Below, piece by piece: positions 1 through 9,681 of a stretch of 64,000 nucleotides of DNA (positions within the stretch are counted from its first letter, which is position 1; each line of letters opens with the position of its first letter). Below the pieces are notes generated by a model. It ran no database searches. It was given only the letters and a program-made list of their open reading frames with translations, and was not told the DNA's origin. A program made the translations under genes and the position numbers. Origin of the DNA: SBBG01 sp033717875 (GTDB lineage: Bacteria; Pseudomonadota; Gammaproteobacteria; Ga0077554; Ga007554); assembly GCA_033717875.1 (NCBI GenBank), contig JADDKJ010000001.1, positions 1 through 64,000 of the forward strand. The letters are read 5' to 3'.

Positions 1-46
1 GCTCATCCCTTTCATCCGCCAGCAGTGTCACTTTGTAAAGTTTCAT
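1..46 (-). CDS. IS630-family transposase, 5' end only (runs off window)
   Basis: Reading leftward from the ATG at 46 gives MKLYKVTLLADERDE before the window ends. This resembles the conserved start of the helix-turn-helix region of IS630/Tc1-type transposases. A GAGGGG ribosome-binding sequence lies just upstream on the minus strand, at about 55-60. Only 15 residues are visible, so completeness and activity of the element cannot be judged. A short imperfect inverted repeat (CCGTCTT/AAGATGG) sits at about 61-77. Confidence 0.55.
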   Translation of the reverse strand, partial: MKLYKVTLLADERDE

Positions 47-169
47 TGGAAACCCCTCGCCGTCTTGGAAAAGATGGCGGGAGTTTATCACAATATATAC
101 GACATATCGTGCGTGACGTGACACTAGCGCGTATTATTCAAGAACAGCCACCGCGAGTCCCGTAAGGCC

Positions 170-1414
170 ATGAGTAATCCGGGCTTGTTCATCCTGATTT
201 TCAATAGCGGCAGCTCCTCGCTCAAATGGCAGCTTTTCGAAGTCACGGACGCAGGTGATCCTACGCCGCGGGCGCAGGGGATGGTGACCGCATTCGGCGA
301 GCAAGCCCGCTGTGCTTGGCTGTCCGATGGGCAACGCGGTGAAGCGCGTGGCGGCATCGGCGATCATCATGCCGCTGCGTTATGGATTTTGAACTGGCTG
401 CAAGGCCGGGGCCTGACGAATGGCTTGGCGGCCATCGGGCATCGCGTAGTACACGGCGGAGACAGCTTCACCGGCCCGGTGTTCATCGATCCGGAGGTAA
501 TGGCGGCGATCGAATCCTTAAATGCGCTCGCGCCTTTGCATAATCCCCTCGCGCTCCAGGTCATCCGCGCCTGCGAGAGTTTTTTCAAGCCTTCCGTGCC
601 GATGGTGGCGGTGTTCGATACCGCCTTTTTCCGCGATCTTCCCGATCATGCGCGCCGCTATGCCTTGCCGGACGAATGGACGCGAAACCACGGCATCCGG
701 CGTTATGGATTCCACGGCATCGCCCACCGTTGGCTTTGTCAGCGGTATCACGAAATCAGCGGCGCCGGCATCGGCGCCAGCCGGATCATCACCCTGCAAC
801 TGGGGCAAGGCTGCTCGATGGCCGCGATCCGCGGCGGCGTGCCGGTGGAGACCAGCATGGGCTTCACGCCGCTGGAGGGCTTGATCATGGCGACGCGCTG
901 TGGCGATATCGACCCGGGCGCACTGCTCCATCTGGCCGAACGGCTGGGCATCAAACCCTTGCGCGAAGCATTGAATCAGCGTGCGGGACTGTTGGGAATA
1001 TCCGGGATCAGCGCGGACATGCGCGAGCTGATAATGCTGGAGGCCCAGGGTCACGCCGGTGCAAAACGCGCCATCGATGCCTTCTGCCACCGCGTCCGCA
1101 AATACCTGGGAGCCTATCTCGCCGTGCTTGGCGGCGCCGATGCCATCGTCTTTGGCGGCGGCATCGGCGAGCATGCGCCGGTTATCCGTGAGCGGATCTG
1201 TGCTGGCCAGGAATGGTGCGGGCTGGTGATGGATGAGGCTGCCAATGCGCGGACGCTGGGAGATAAGGAGGCGTGCATCTCGTCTTCTTCGTCAAGAATG
1301 GCGGTGTACGTTGTCCCCGTCGATGAAGCATTGTTGATCGCGCGTGATGCCTGGGACTGCGTGCAACGCGATCAACCTAAAAACCTCAGTTGGAGCCGTA
1401 GCGAGAATGACTAA
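170..1414 (+). CDS. ackA: Acetate/propionate kinase family protein
   Basis: Acetate kinase transfers phosphate between acetyl phosphate and ADP to make acetate and ATP. The 414-residue product has the usual family length and motifs in order: NSGSSSLKW near the N-terminus (phosphate binding), HRVVHGG (catalytic Arg), VFDTAFF (catalytic Asp), GFHG, a TRCGDIDPG motif (second catalytic Arg) and GGIGEH near the C-terminus (catalytic Glu). One key position differs: the usual HLGNG is read as QLGQG, so the His that stabilises the transition state is replaced by Gln. No phosphotransacetylase gene lies beside it. The last 13 or so codons and the stop fall inside the palindromic repeat at 1374-1555, so the native C-terminus may have been replaced. 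Substrate is inferred from family. Confidence 0.85.
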   Translation: MSNPGLFILIFNSGSSSLKWQLFEVTDAGDPTPRAQGMVTAFGEQARCAWLSDGQRGEARGGIGDHHAAALWILNWLQGRGLTNGLAAIGHRVVHGGDSFTGPVFIDPEVMAAIESLNALAPLHNPLALQVIRACESFFKPSVPMVAVFDTAFFRDLPDHARRYALPDEWTRNHGIRRYGFHGIAHRWLCQRYHEISGAGIGASRIITLQLGQGCSMAAIRGGVPVETSMGFTPLEGLIMATRCGDIDPGALLHLAERLGIKPLREALNQRAGLLGISGISADMRELIMLEAQGHAGAKRAIDAFCHRVRKYLGAYLAVLGGADAIVFGGGIGEHAPVIRERICAGQEWCGLVMDEAANARTLGDKEACISSSSSRMAVYVVPVDEALLIARDAWDCVQRDQPKNLSWSRSEND

Positions 1415-1555
1415 GGCGCTGAAGATGGGCGAGAAAACCGCAAAATATTCCGCAGCCGTAGCCATCCGCTACGGTGAGGATAGATTTTGCGGTTTTCTCG
1501 CGCAGATTCTGTGCCTTAGGCATTCGCAGTAGGTTCCAACTGAGGTTTTTAGGTT
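1374..1555. repeat. Family A long palindromic element, copy 1
   Basis: Two arms of about 72 bases (1374-1446 and 1484-1555) pair almost end to end. The innermost 18 bp are perfect: GCGAGAAAACCGCAAAAT at 1429-1446 against its complement at 1484-1501. The loop holds a second hairpin, CCGTAGC/GCTACGG (1456-1462/1468-1474). The element fills the space between the convergent genes ackA and aguB. It supplies the ackA stop codon and abuts the aguB stop, so it may also act as a two-way terminator. A second copy lies at 9752-10005. Confidence 0.9.
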
Positions 1556-2442
1556 CACTCATCCCGATAGCGCCGCGTCAGCTCTTCGTAGGCATCGATG
1601 CGCCGGTCGCGCAGATAGGGCCAGATGCGCCGTACCTGTTCGCCGCGCCCGAGATCGACCTCGGCGACCAGGGGAACGGGGATATCAAACTCCGCCATGG
1701 CAAGCATTTCGCCCTGCGGCCCAGCGACGAAGCTTGATCCCCAGAAATCTATCCCGGCGCTGTGACCGGACGGGTCGGCCTCGAAGCCGGTGCGGTTGCA
1801 GACCAGCACCGGCAGGCCATTGGCGATGGCGTGGGCGCGCTGGATGGTGATCCAGGCCTCGCGCTGCCGCGCTCTTTCCGCTTCGTCATCGTCGGGATTC
1901 CAGCCGATCGCGGTGGGGTAGAGCAGCAGGTCGGCGCCGGCCAGGGCCATGAGCCGGGCGGCTTCGGGGAACCACTGGTCCCAGCACACCAGCACGCCCA
2001 GGCGTCCCACCGAGGTTTGAATCGGATGGAAGCCGAGGTCGCCCGGCGTGAAATAAAACTTTTCGTAAAATCCCGGATCATCCGGGATGTGCATCTTGCG
2101 GTATTTGCCCGCGATGCGGCCGTCGGCCTCGATCACCACCGCGGTATTGTGATACAGCCCCGCCGCGCGGCGCTCGAACAGCGAGGTGACGATCACCACC
2201 TGCAACTCAGCGGCCACCTGCCCTAGTTGCTCGGTGCTCGGGCCGGGGATGGTTTCCGCCAGGTCGAAATAGCCGGTATCTTCGGTCTGGCAAAAATAAA
2301 TCCCGGTATGCAACTCCTGGAGCAACACGAGCCGCGCGCCTTGTGCCGCCGCCTCGCGAATACCGGCAATGGTGCGGTCGAGATTTACTGCGCGGTCGTT
2401 GCCGCAGTCATGCTGGACCAGTCCGACTTTCAGTTTCTTCAT
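1555..2442 (-). CDS. aguB: N-carbamoylputrescine amidase
   Basis: This nitrilase-superfamily hydrolase converts N-carbamoylputrescine to putrescine, CO2 and ammonia, the last step of the agmatine route to polyamines. The 295-residue product starts MKKLKVGLVQ and carries the catalytic triad in context: Glu in LLQELHTG, Lys in KYRKMHIPDD and Cys in LVCWDQWFPE. I chose the ATG at 2442 rather than the longer frame because it begins at the conserved first strand and lies 2 bases after the aguA stop. aguA and aguB therefore form one minus-strand operon covering both steps from agmatine. Confidence 0.93.
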   Translation of the reverse strand: MKKLKVGLVQHDCGNDRAVNLDRTIAGIREAAAQGARLVLLQELHTGIYFCQTEDTGYFDLAETIPGPSTEQLGQVAAELQVVIVTSLFERRAAGLYHNTAVVIEADGRIAGKYRKMHIPDDPGFYEKFYFTPGDLGFHPIQTSVGRLGVLVCWDQWFPEAARLMALAGADLLLYPTAIGWNPDDDEAERARQREAWITIQRAHAIANGLPVLVCNRTGFEADPSGHSAGIDFWGSSFVAGPQGEMLAMAEFDIPVPLVAEVDLGRGEQVRRIWPYLRDRRIDAYEELTRRYRDE

Positions 2443-2444
2443 GT

Positions 2445-3479
2445 TCACACGACTCCGGCCGGTAATTGCATGGTGACGCAGTGCAGGCTGCCGTGTTGCA
2501 GAATCAACGGCAGGCACGGAATGCCGACCACTTCACGATCTGGAAAACATTCCTTGATGCGGGTCAAAGCGGTTTTGTCGGCCGGATCGTCATAAGTGGG
2601 GACCAGTACCGCGCCGTTGATGATCAGGAAGTTGGCGTAGGTGGCGGGCAGGCGATGTCCGTCTTCGTCATATTTGGGCCGCGGCCAGGGTAGGGCAACC
2701 AGGCGGTAGGGCGCGCCATCAGCGGTGCGGAAGCGTTTGAGTTCGTCCTCCATCGCCTTCAGTTCCTGATAGTGCTCATCGGCGGGGTCGTCGCACGCGA
2801 CATAGGCGATGGTGTTCCGATCGCACAGGCGCGCCAGCGTGTCGACGTGGCTGTCGGTATCGTCTCCGGCGAGATAGCCGTTGTCCAGCCACAGAAAACG
2901 TTCGACACCGAACAACTCGCCCAGCAGCGCTTCGATTTGCGGCTGGGTCAGATGCGGATTGCGCATCGGCGACATCAGGCAGCGGCGCGTGGTCAATAGC
3001 GTGCCCGCGCCATCCACTTCGATGCTGCCGCCTTCCAGCACCAGGTCGACGGTCTGCAACGGCGTTTTGCCGAATGCTCCCGCGGCATGCAACCGCTCTG
3101 TCAGCTGATTGTCCAGTTCGGCATCGAACTTGCGGCCCCAGCCATTGAATGTGAAGTCAAGCAGGCGCGGCGCGGTATTGTCGAGCACCGTGATCGGCCC
3201 GTGATCGCGCGCCCAGGTGTCATTCGAGGGCGCGGCATGGAGTGTAATGTTGTCGAGCGCGGCGCCAGAATCCTTCAGCAGCATTCTTACATGCGCAAGA
3301 TGCGTCTCATCCCAGCAAGCGATGACCACATGTTCATGCAGGCTGACACAGCGCGCGATCTCGACGAAAACCGGCTCGACCAAGGACAGTTTGCTGCGCC
3401 AGTCGCCATGTTCGTGCGGCCAGGTGAGCATCATCGCGCTTTGCGGAGTCCATTCGGGGGGAAGGTGGAATATTGTCAT
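2445..3479 (-). CDS. aguA: Agmatine deiminase
   Basis: AguA hydrolyses agmatine to N-carbamoylputrescine and ammonia. The 344-residue product has the peptidyl-arginine-deiminase fold motifs: the N-terminal PPEW..SAMMLTWPH segment, NDTWARDHGP, FNGWG, LEGGSIEVDG, and the C-terminal LQHGSLHC with the catalytic Cys. Length is normal for the family. It is the first gene of the aguA-aguB operon. No ADC or SpeA gene (source of agmatine) is in the window. Confidence 0.95.
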   Translation of the reverse strand: MTIFHLPPEWTPQSAMMLTWPHEHGDWRSKLSLVEPVFVEIARCVSLHEHVVIACWDETHLAHVRMLLKDSGAALDNITLHAAPSNDTWARDHGPITVLDNTAPRLLDFTFNGWGRKFDAELDNQLTERLHAAGAFGKTPLQTVDLVLEGGSIEVDGAGTLLTTRRCLMSPMRNPHLTQPQIEALLGELFGVERFLWLDNGYLAGDDTDSHVDTLARLCDRNTIAYVACDDPADEHYQELKAMEDELKRFRTADGAPYRLVALPWPRPKYDEDGHRLPATYANFLIINGAVLVPTYDDPADKTALTRIKECFPDREVVGIPCLPLILQHGSLHCVTMQLPAGVV

Positions 3480-3541
3480 GTGTCACGATCTTCGCCAATG
3501 AATAGGCGCAAGATTTTAACACAGCGGGTTGCCAGGATGGC

Positions 3542-3580
3542 TGGCGGGTTACGGCGCTGAAAAGAGCGCCTAACCCGCCA
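3542..3580. repeat. Family E hairpin, TGGCGGGTTA type
   Basis: TGGCGGGTTA-c-GGCGC and GCGCCTAACCCGCCA pair around a short A-rich loop. Related hairpins are at 33986, 41971, 59981 and 60070. It lies upstream of aguA and beyond the 3' end of the TauE gene. Its role is unknown. It is REP-like, and the sequence is a common intergenic type in gammaproteobacteria. Confidence 0.8.
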
Positions 3581-3620
3581 TACGTTGATTTGTTGATCGC
3601 TTAATCAAACAGTATTGGGT

Positions 3621-4409
3621 TTAACCTGCAACCATCCGCACCCCGATCAGCGCCAGCACCACCGCAAAAACCCTTTTCAGAAGATCGGCGGGCAACGCGT
3701 GCGCAAGCCTTGCCCCCAGGGGTGCGAAGACCACGCTCGAAGCGGTGATGCTCAGGATGGCCGGCCAATAGAGATAACCGCTGCTCAGGGCGGGCAGGTT
3801 CGCTTCGTTCCAGCCGGTGACGGCGAATCCCACGCTGCCCGCCAGGGCGATGGGCAGGCCGCAGGCGGCGGAGGTCGCTACCGCGTTATGCATGCCGACC
3901 CTGCACCAGGTGAGGAAGGGTACGGTCAATGTCCCGCCGCCGATGCCGACGATCGCCGAGATGCCACCGATGATCGAGCCCGCCGCCGTCATGCCGGCGC
4001 GGCCGGGAAGCTGCCGGTGCGGAGCGGGTCTGGCATTCAGCGCCATCTGCAATGCCACCATCAGCACGAATAGGCCGAAAATGCGCTTCAGTATGGCAGC
4101 GGGCAGTTCGTCCACCAATGCGGCGCCCGCCAGAGCGCCTGCCACGATGCCCGGCGCAAGTTGCCAGACCACCGGCCACAGTACCGCGCCGCGCTGGTGA
4201 TGGGCGCGCACCGAGGCGATGGCGGTCAACACGATGGTGGCGAGCGAGGTGCCGATGGCCATGTGCATGACAAGCGTGTCGGCCATGCCTTGTGCCTGAA
4301 AGATGAAGACCAGCGCGGGGACGATGATGAGGCCGCCGCCGATACCCATCAATCCGGCAAGGAAGCCGGCGGCGGCGCCGAGCAAGAGGTAGAGGGGGAG
4401 GGTTTCCAT
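3621..4409 (-). CDS. TauE/SafE-type sulfite exporter family membrane protein
   Basis: The 262-residue hydrophobic protein has about eight membrane segments. It shows the two glycine-rich family signatures, GFLAGLMGIGGGLIIVP near the N-terminus and ISAIVGIGGGTLTVPFL in the second half, the classical internal duplication of the DUF81/TauE family. Members export small organic or inorganic anions such as sulfite or sulfoacetate; the substrate here is not shown. It stands alone between aguA and mtnA. Confidence 0.88.
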   Translation of the reverse strand: METLPLYLLLGAAAGFLAGLMGIGGGLIIVPALVFIFQAQGMADTLVMHMAIGTSLATIVLTAIASVRAHHQRGAVLWPVVWQLAPGIVAGALAGAALVDELPAAILKRIFGLFVLMVALQMALNARPAPHRQLPGRAGMTAAGSIIGGISAIVGIGGGTLTVPFLTWCRVGMHNAVATSAACGLPIALAGSVGFAVTGWNEANLPALSSGYLYWPAILSITASSVVFAPLGARLAHALPADLLKRVFAVVLALIGVRMVAG

Positions 4410-4454
4410 CGTCGCGGATTATGCAGGGTACGTGAGATCGTACCCTGCGCATCG

Positions 4455-5507
<1,053 letters not shown>

Positions 5508-5570
5508 TGTTCGCATGACCACTTGGTTGAAAGACCGACATGATAAACGGTCTATTATCTTTTGGGCAAA

Positions 5571-5620
5571 GAAAGCGCCGATTAGTCATTCTCGCTACGG
5601 TTCCAAGCGTCGTTTTTAGA
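5571..5620 (-). repeat. Half of a Family A element
   Basis: On the minus strand this reads CTAAAAAC..TTGGAACC then GTAGCGAGAATGACTAA, matching the left arm of the 1374 element over about 40 bases. There is no matching right arm nearby. It sits in the divergent mtnA/mtaD promoter region, so it could mark a partly deleted element. Confidence 0.65.
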
Positions 5621-5670
5621 CGGAGTTTGGTTATACTGTCGGGTATCGAACGACAACATCGGTAACCCCA

Positions 5671-6990
5671 ATGCATAATGTAGACACGCTGATCCATGCC
5701 CGCTGGATTATTCCCGTCGAGCCCGAAGGCGCGGTATATGAACATCACAGCCTGGCGATGCGCGATGGGCGTATTCTGGATATTTTGCCGACGTCGGAGG
5801 CGGGCGCGAAATATCGATCGCATACCGTGCTCGATCTCAGCGAACATGCGCTCGTTCCCGGCCTGGTCAACGCCCACACCCACGCCGCGATGTCGCTGTT
5901 CCGCGGCCTGGCGGACGACCTGCCGTTGATGGAGTGGCTCAACAACCACATCTGGCCGGCGGAAGGGGCATGGGTCAGCCCCGAATTCGTCGCGGACGGC
6001 GCACGCCTAGCCATTGCGGAAATGCTGCGCGGCGGCACGACCTGTTTCAGCGACATGTATTTCTTCCCCGACGAGACCGCGCGCGTCGTGGAAGATAGCG
6101 GCATGCGGGCCTGCATCGGCCTGATCGTGATCGACTTTCCCACGGTATGGGCGGGCGATGCCGCTGAATATCTGCACAAGGGGCTGGAAGTGCATGACCG
6201 TTATCGTGACCACCCCCTGGTGCGCACCGCCTTTGCGCCGCATGCGCCGTACACCGTGTCCAACGGGCCGCTGGAGAAGATCCGCATGTATGCGGACGAG
6301 CTCGATACGCCCATCCACATGCACATCCACGAAACGGCGGACGAGATCGGCCAGAGTCTGGGTCATCACAGCGAACGTCCCTTGCGGCGCCTGGATAAAC
6401 TTGGCCTGCTCTCGCCTTATTTGATCGGCGTGCACATGACGCAGTTGACCGATGACGAAATCGCCCGCTATGCCGCGGCGGGCTCGCATGTCGTGCATTG
6501 TCCCGAATCCAACCTCAAGCTGGCCAGCGGTTTTTGCCCTGTCCACAAGCTCATCAAGGCGGGCATCAACGTCGCCATCGGCACCGATGGCGCGGCGAGC
6601 AACAACGATCTCGACATGTTCGGCGAGATGCGCAGCGCCGCGCTGCTTGCCAAGGCGGTGGCCGGCGACGCCAGCGCGGTGAGCGCCGCCGCCGCCTTGC
6701 GCATGGCGACGCTGAACGGCGCGCGGGCCTTGGGGCTGGACGGTGAGACCGGCTCGCTCAGGCCAGGAAAATCGGCGGACGTGGTGGCCGTACATCTGGG
6801 CGGCATCGAAAGTCAGCCTGTTTACCATCCGGTATCGCAATTGGTTTATGCGACCGGCCGCGACAAGGTGAGCGATGTATGGGTGGCGGGCAAACACCTG
6901 CTCAAAGATCGCACGCTCACCACGCTCGATGAGACCGCCATTCTCGCCAAGGTGCGGCAGTGGCGGGAAAAGATCAAAGAATACGATTGA
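5671..6990 (+). CDS. mtaD: 5'-methylthioadenosine/S-adenosylhomocysteine deaminase family amidohydrolase
   Basis: The 439-residue amidohydrolase deaminates methylthioadenosine to methylthioinosine (and often SAH). The metal site is complete: VNAHTHAAMSLFRG (HxH), HMHIHETADEIG, the distal His in VHMTQL and the Asp in NVAIGTDGAASNNDLD. In pseudomonads the next step is methylthioinosine phosphorylase followed by MtnA. MtnA is encoded divergently, but no phosphorylase gene is in the window. The related chlorohydrolase or SAH-only role is possible; deaminase is the best call from full-length similarity. Confidence 0.88.
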   Translation: MHNVDTLIHARWIIPVEPEGAVYEHHSLAMRDGRILDILPTSEAGAKYRSHTVLDLSEHALVPGLVNAHTHAAMSLFRGLADDLPLMEWLNNHIWPAEGAWVSPEFVADGARLAIAEMLRGGTTCFSDMYFFPDETARVVEDSGMRACIGLIVIDFPTVWAGDAAEYLHKGLEVHDRYRDHPLVRTAFAPHAPYTVSNGPLEKIRMYADELDTPIHMHIHETADEIGQSLGHHSERPLRRLDKLGLLSPYLIGVHMTQLTDDEIARYAAAGSHVVHCPESNLKLASGFCPVHKLIKAGINVAIGTDGAASNNDLDMFGEMRSAALLAKAVAGDASAVSAAAALRMATLNGARALGLDGETGSLRPGKSADVVAVHLGGIESQPVYHPVSQLVYATGRDKVSDVWVAGKHLLKDRTLTTLDETAILAKVRQWREKIKEYD

Positions 6991-7053
6991 CCACCTGATT
7001 TTCGCGTTCCTTTCGTCTCGAAACCCAAAACCAAAAATCCGAAATCAAAAGAA

Positions 7054-8547
7054 ATGCAAAACCAAAAAATCCTGTTCGCCGCCAGCGAAGCTTATCCCCT
7101 GATGAAGACCGGCGGTCTGGGCGATGTCGCGGGCAGTCTGCCGATCGCGCTCAAGGCCCTGCGCCAGGATGTGCGCCTGATCATGCCCGCCTACCGCGAC
7201 GTGCTGGCGCGCGCCGGCACGCTGGTGATGGTCAATCCAGGTCTCGCCGGATTTTCCGCGCCGGTGCGCCTGCTGGAAGGCAAACTTCCCGGCAGTCAGG
7301 TGAAGCTGTGGCTGGTCGATGCGCCCGCCCTGTTCGACCGGCCGGGCAACCCTTACCTCGGGCCGGGTGGCAAGGACTGGCCGGACAATGCCCAGCGTTT
7401 CGCCTTGTTCGCCCGCGCCGTGGCCGCCGTGGCGCGCGACGAGGCCGGCCTCGACTGGCGGCCTGACATCGTGCATTGCAATGACTGGCAGTGCGGCCTG
7501 ATTCCCGCCTTGCTGTCGCTGGACGAGCAACGCCCCGCCACGGTGTTCACCATCCACAATCTGGCTTATCAGGGACTTTTCCCGCCCGCCACCTTTGCCG
7601 AACTGGGTCTGCCGCCGGCGCTGTGGTCCCCTGACGGCCTGGAATTTTACGGCCGCCTGTCGTTCATCAAGGGCGGCTTGATGTACGCGGACATGCTGAG
7701 CACGGTGAGTCCCAGCTATGCGCAGGAGATCCGCACGCCGGAATATGGCTGCGGTTTGGAGGGCCTGCTCAACCATCGCGCGGATCGTCTGACAGGCATT
7801 CTCAATGGCGTCGATTATCGCGAATGGGACCCGCGGCGCGATCCCCTCATCGCCGAGCCTTACACGGCGCGCGACCTGAGCGGCAAGGCCGCCAACAAGG
7901 CCGCGCTCCAGACGCGCCTCGGCTTGCCGCTGGAGCCGCAAGTGCCGCTGATCGGTCTGGTCAGCCGTCTCGTCGAGCAAAAGGGCATGGATCTGGTGGT
8001 GGGCATTTTGCCCGCACTGTTGGCGCAGCCGGTACAGGTGGCGATGCTCGGCAGCGGCGAAAAACGCTTCGAGACCGTGTTCAGCGATGCGATGGCGACT
8101 CATCCGCGGCAGTTCGCGGTGCAAATCGGTTTCGACGAATCCCTGGCGCACCTCATCGAAAGCGGCGCGGACATGTTTCTCATGCCCTCGCGCTTCGAAC
8201 CGTGCGGCCTGAACCAGATCTACAGCCTGCGCTACGGCACCGTCCCCATCGTGCGCCGCACCGGCGGACTGGCCGATACCGTCGTCGATGCCGCCCCCGA
8301 CAGTCTTGCCGATGGCGCGGCCACCGGCATCACCTTTGAAGACGCGACTCCTCAGTCTTTGCTTGCCGCCCTCCAGCGCGCAATGGCGCTGTACCGGCAG
8401 CCGGCACTCTGGCAACAGATGATCCGCGCCGGCATGCGGCAAAACTTCAGTTGGCAGCGCAGCGCAAAGGAATATCTGGCGCTTTATCAGCGGGCTCGAT
8501 ATGCACAGGAGGCTGAAGATCAATCGAGGCGGCGCGGCGCAGTTTAA
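7054..8547 (+). CDS. glgA: Glycogen synthase (ADP-glucose type)
   Basis: GlgA (GT5 family) extends alpha-1,4-glucan using ADP-glucose. The 497-residue protein begins LFAASEAYPLMKTGGLGDV, which holds the ADP-glucose-binding KTGGLGDV motif. The C-terminal half has SRLVEQKGMDL, MPSRFEPCGLNQIYSLRYG and RRTGGLADTV. The upstream 50 bases are A-rich with near repeats of the form CCAAAA, and no strong ribosome-binding site is seen. No glgB, glgC or glgP gene is adjacent. Confidence 0.95.
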   Translation: MQNQKILFAASEAYPLMKTGGLGDVAGSLPIALKALRQDVRLIMPAYRDVLARAGTLVMVNPGLAGFSAPVRLLEGKLPGSQVKLWLVDAPALFDRPGNPYLGPGGKDWPDNAQRFALFARAVAAVARDEAGLDWRPDIVHCNDWQCGLIPALLSLDEQRPATVFTIHNLAYQGLFPPATFAELGLPPALWSPDGLEFYGRLSFIKGGLMYADMLSTVSPSYAQEIRTPEYGCGLEGLLNHRADRLTGILNGVDYREWDPRRDPLIAEPYTARDLSGKAANKAALQTRLGLPLEPQVPLIGLVSRLVEQKGMDLVVGILPALLAQPVQVAMLGSGEKRFETVFSDAMATHPRQFAVQIGFDESLAHLIESGADMFLMPSRFEPCGLNQIYSLRYGTVPIVRRTGGLADTVVDAAPDSLADGAATGITFEDATPQSLLAALQRAMALYRQPALWQQMIRAGMRQNFSWQRSAKEYLALYQRARYAQEAEDQSRRRGAV

Positions 8548-8808
8548 TGCACTCTGTGACGCCGACCCCGACCCCATTTGCTACGCATTTACTACGAACG
8601 CGTGGCAGACTGGCGCATTCGACGTTTCATCGTTTGGTGGAGAAAGGCATTTATCCGCCAGATTGGGCTGGCGGTGAGGAAGCGGAGTTGGGTTACTCCG
8701 ATTGACATTCTACGAGATTCACTTCATTCAGCTCAATCTGCGCGGGCTGACATATCGCTATTGATGCGGTAGGCTATCGCTGGGCTTTCGTATGTGCGAC
8801 ACGATTTC
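8548..8808. other. Gap with possible decayed coding sequence
   Basis: No intact gene is recognised between glgA and higA. An open frame from 8578 to 8772 gives a 64-residue basic peptide of unknown type. Other frames of the same stretch give protein-like pieces (FHRLVEKGIYPPDWAGG, then LTFYEIHFIQLNLRG) that would join only after frameshifts. This is consistent with a degraded gene, but I cannot name its family. Confidence 0.3.
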
Positions 8809-9108
8809 TCAAGCGGCTTGCAGAGGTGCTATTTCATGGCGAAGCCGTTCGCCTATGGTGTCCATTGCGCAGTCCATGTCATAGCGGCTTTGCAGGTTAA
8901 GCCAATACTGGGGTGTTTGGCCGAAAAAAAGGCCAAGCCGCAATGCCATTTCAGCCGTCACCGGACGTTTCCCTTTGACGATATGATTCACCCGCATGGC
9001 AGGAACACCGATCGCCTTGGCGAGGCCGGATTGGGAAAGTTCGAGTTCGTCCAGCAGCTCTTTCAGGTAAAATCCGGGATGTACCGGGGCAATACGTTTT
9101 GTCTTCAT
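8809..9108 (-). CDS. higA: HigA-type antitoxin, XRE-family HTH
   Basis: The 99-residue protein carries an XRE helix-turn-helix around residues 15-70 (HPGFYLKELLDELELSQSG, GVPAMRVNHIVKGKR) and the family end segment RLGLFFGQTPQYWLNLQ. HigA neutralises the HigB RNase and represses the operon. It follows higB by 16 bases on the minus strand, the toxin-first order typical of higBA. A perfect palindrome upstream of higB is the likely HigA operator. Confidence 0.92.
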   Translation of the reverse strand: MKTKRIAPVHPGFYLKELLDELELSQSGLAKAIGVPAMRVNHIVKGKRPVTAEMALRLGLFFGQTPQYWLNLQSRYDMDCAMDTIGERLRHEIAPLQAA

Positions 9109-9124
9109 GATGATTCTGATTCTT

Positions 9125-9406
9125 TCAATGATAATCTACGATTTCGACGTCAATGGCCGCATTACCTCGCCAGATGAAGCATATCCGCCACTGCCTGTTG
9201 ATGCGGATGCTATGCTGTCCTTTGCGGTCATTTTTTAGTGCTTCCAGATGATTGGAGGGTGGCAGTCGCAGGTCTTCCAGTGATCCCGCCGCGTCAATTG
9301 CATTCAGTTTGGCGAAGGCGCGATCTTGGATATCGTGCGGGAATTTTCGCGAAAATTGACGGCTGAAAACCTTCTCTGTTTCTCGGCATTTGAATGATTT
9401 TATCAT
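9125..9406 (-). CDS. higB: HigB/RelE-type toxin (mRNA endonuclease)
   Basis: The 93-residue protein matches the HigB/killer-protein family: MIKSFKCRETEKVF at the start, a LEDLRLPPSNHLEAL segment, and the C-terminal QHSIRINRQWRICFIW motif with the basic residues used for ribosome-dependent mRNA cleavage. It is full length and in tandem with higA. Cleavage of translated mRNA is known for the family; activity here is inferred from an intact frame. Confidence 0.92.
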   Translation of the reverse strand: MIKSFKCRETEKVFSRQFSRKFPHDIQDRAFAKLNAIDAAGSLEDLRLPPSNHLEALKNDRKGQHSIRINRQWRICFIWRGNAAIDVEIVDYH

Positions 9407-9414
9407 GCGTAAAT

Positions 9415-9444
9415 AATATAAACAAAATGTTTATATTCTGTCAA
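9415..9444 (-). promoter_or_regulatory. higBA promoter with overlapping HigA operator
   Basis: On the minus strand TTGACA (9444-9439) is followed after 18 bases by TATATT (9420-9415). A perfect 10-bp inverted repeat, AATATAAACA-3-TGTTTATATT at 9415-9437, covers the -10 and spacer and ends 9 bases before the higB ATG. Repressor bound there would block RNA polymerase, which fits autorepression by HigA. Confidence 0.75.
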
Positions 9445-9681
9445 GATGGCTGTCGGCATTCTTTAAAAATGCCCACGGGCACCCCATCGCGCCACCGCCA
9501 CCGACTACCTCACCAGCCCCAATGGTCTCACCGTCTGGGCCTGCGACGGGTTCGGCCGATAAAACCATTTGGACTACTCAATCGCGCAAATTGGGTGATG
9601 TCACCCGCGCCCGCAAATCCCCTGATAAAGCACTCAAGAAACAGGTTATAATAACCGGCTTTGTTTTGGATTCCCGGTCAA

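Noticed and set aside
518..1174. 218-codon minus-strand frame in ackA
   Set aside because: Antisense to acetate kinase, whose motifs are unambiguous.
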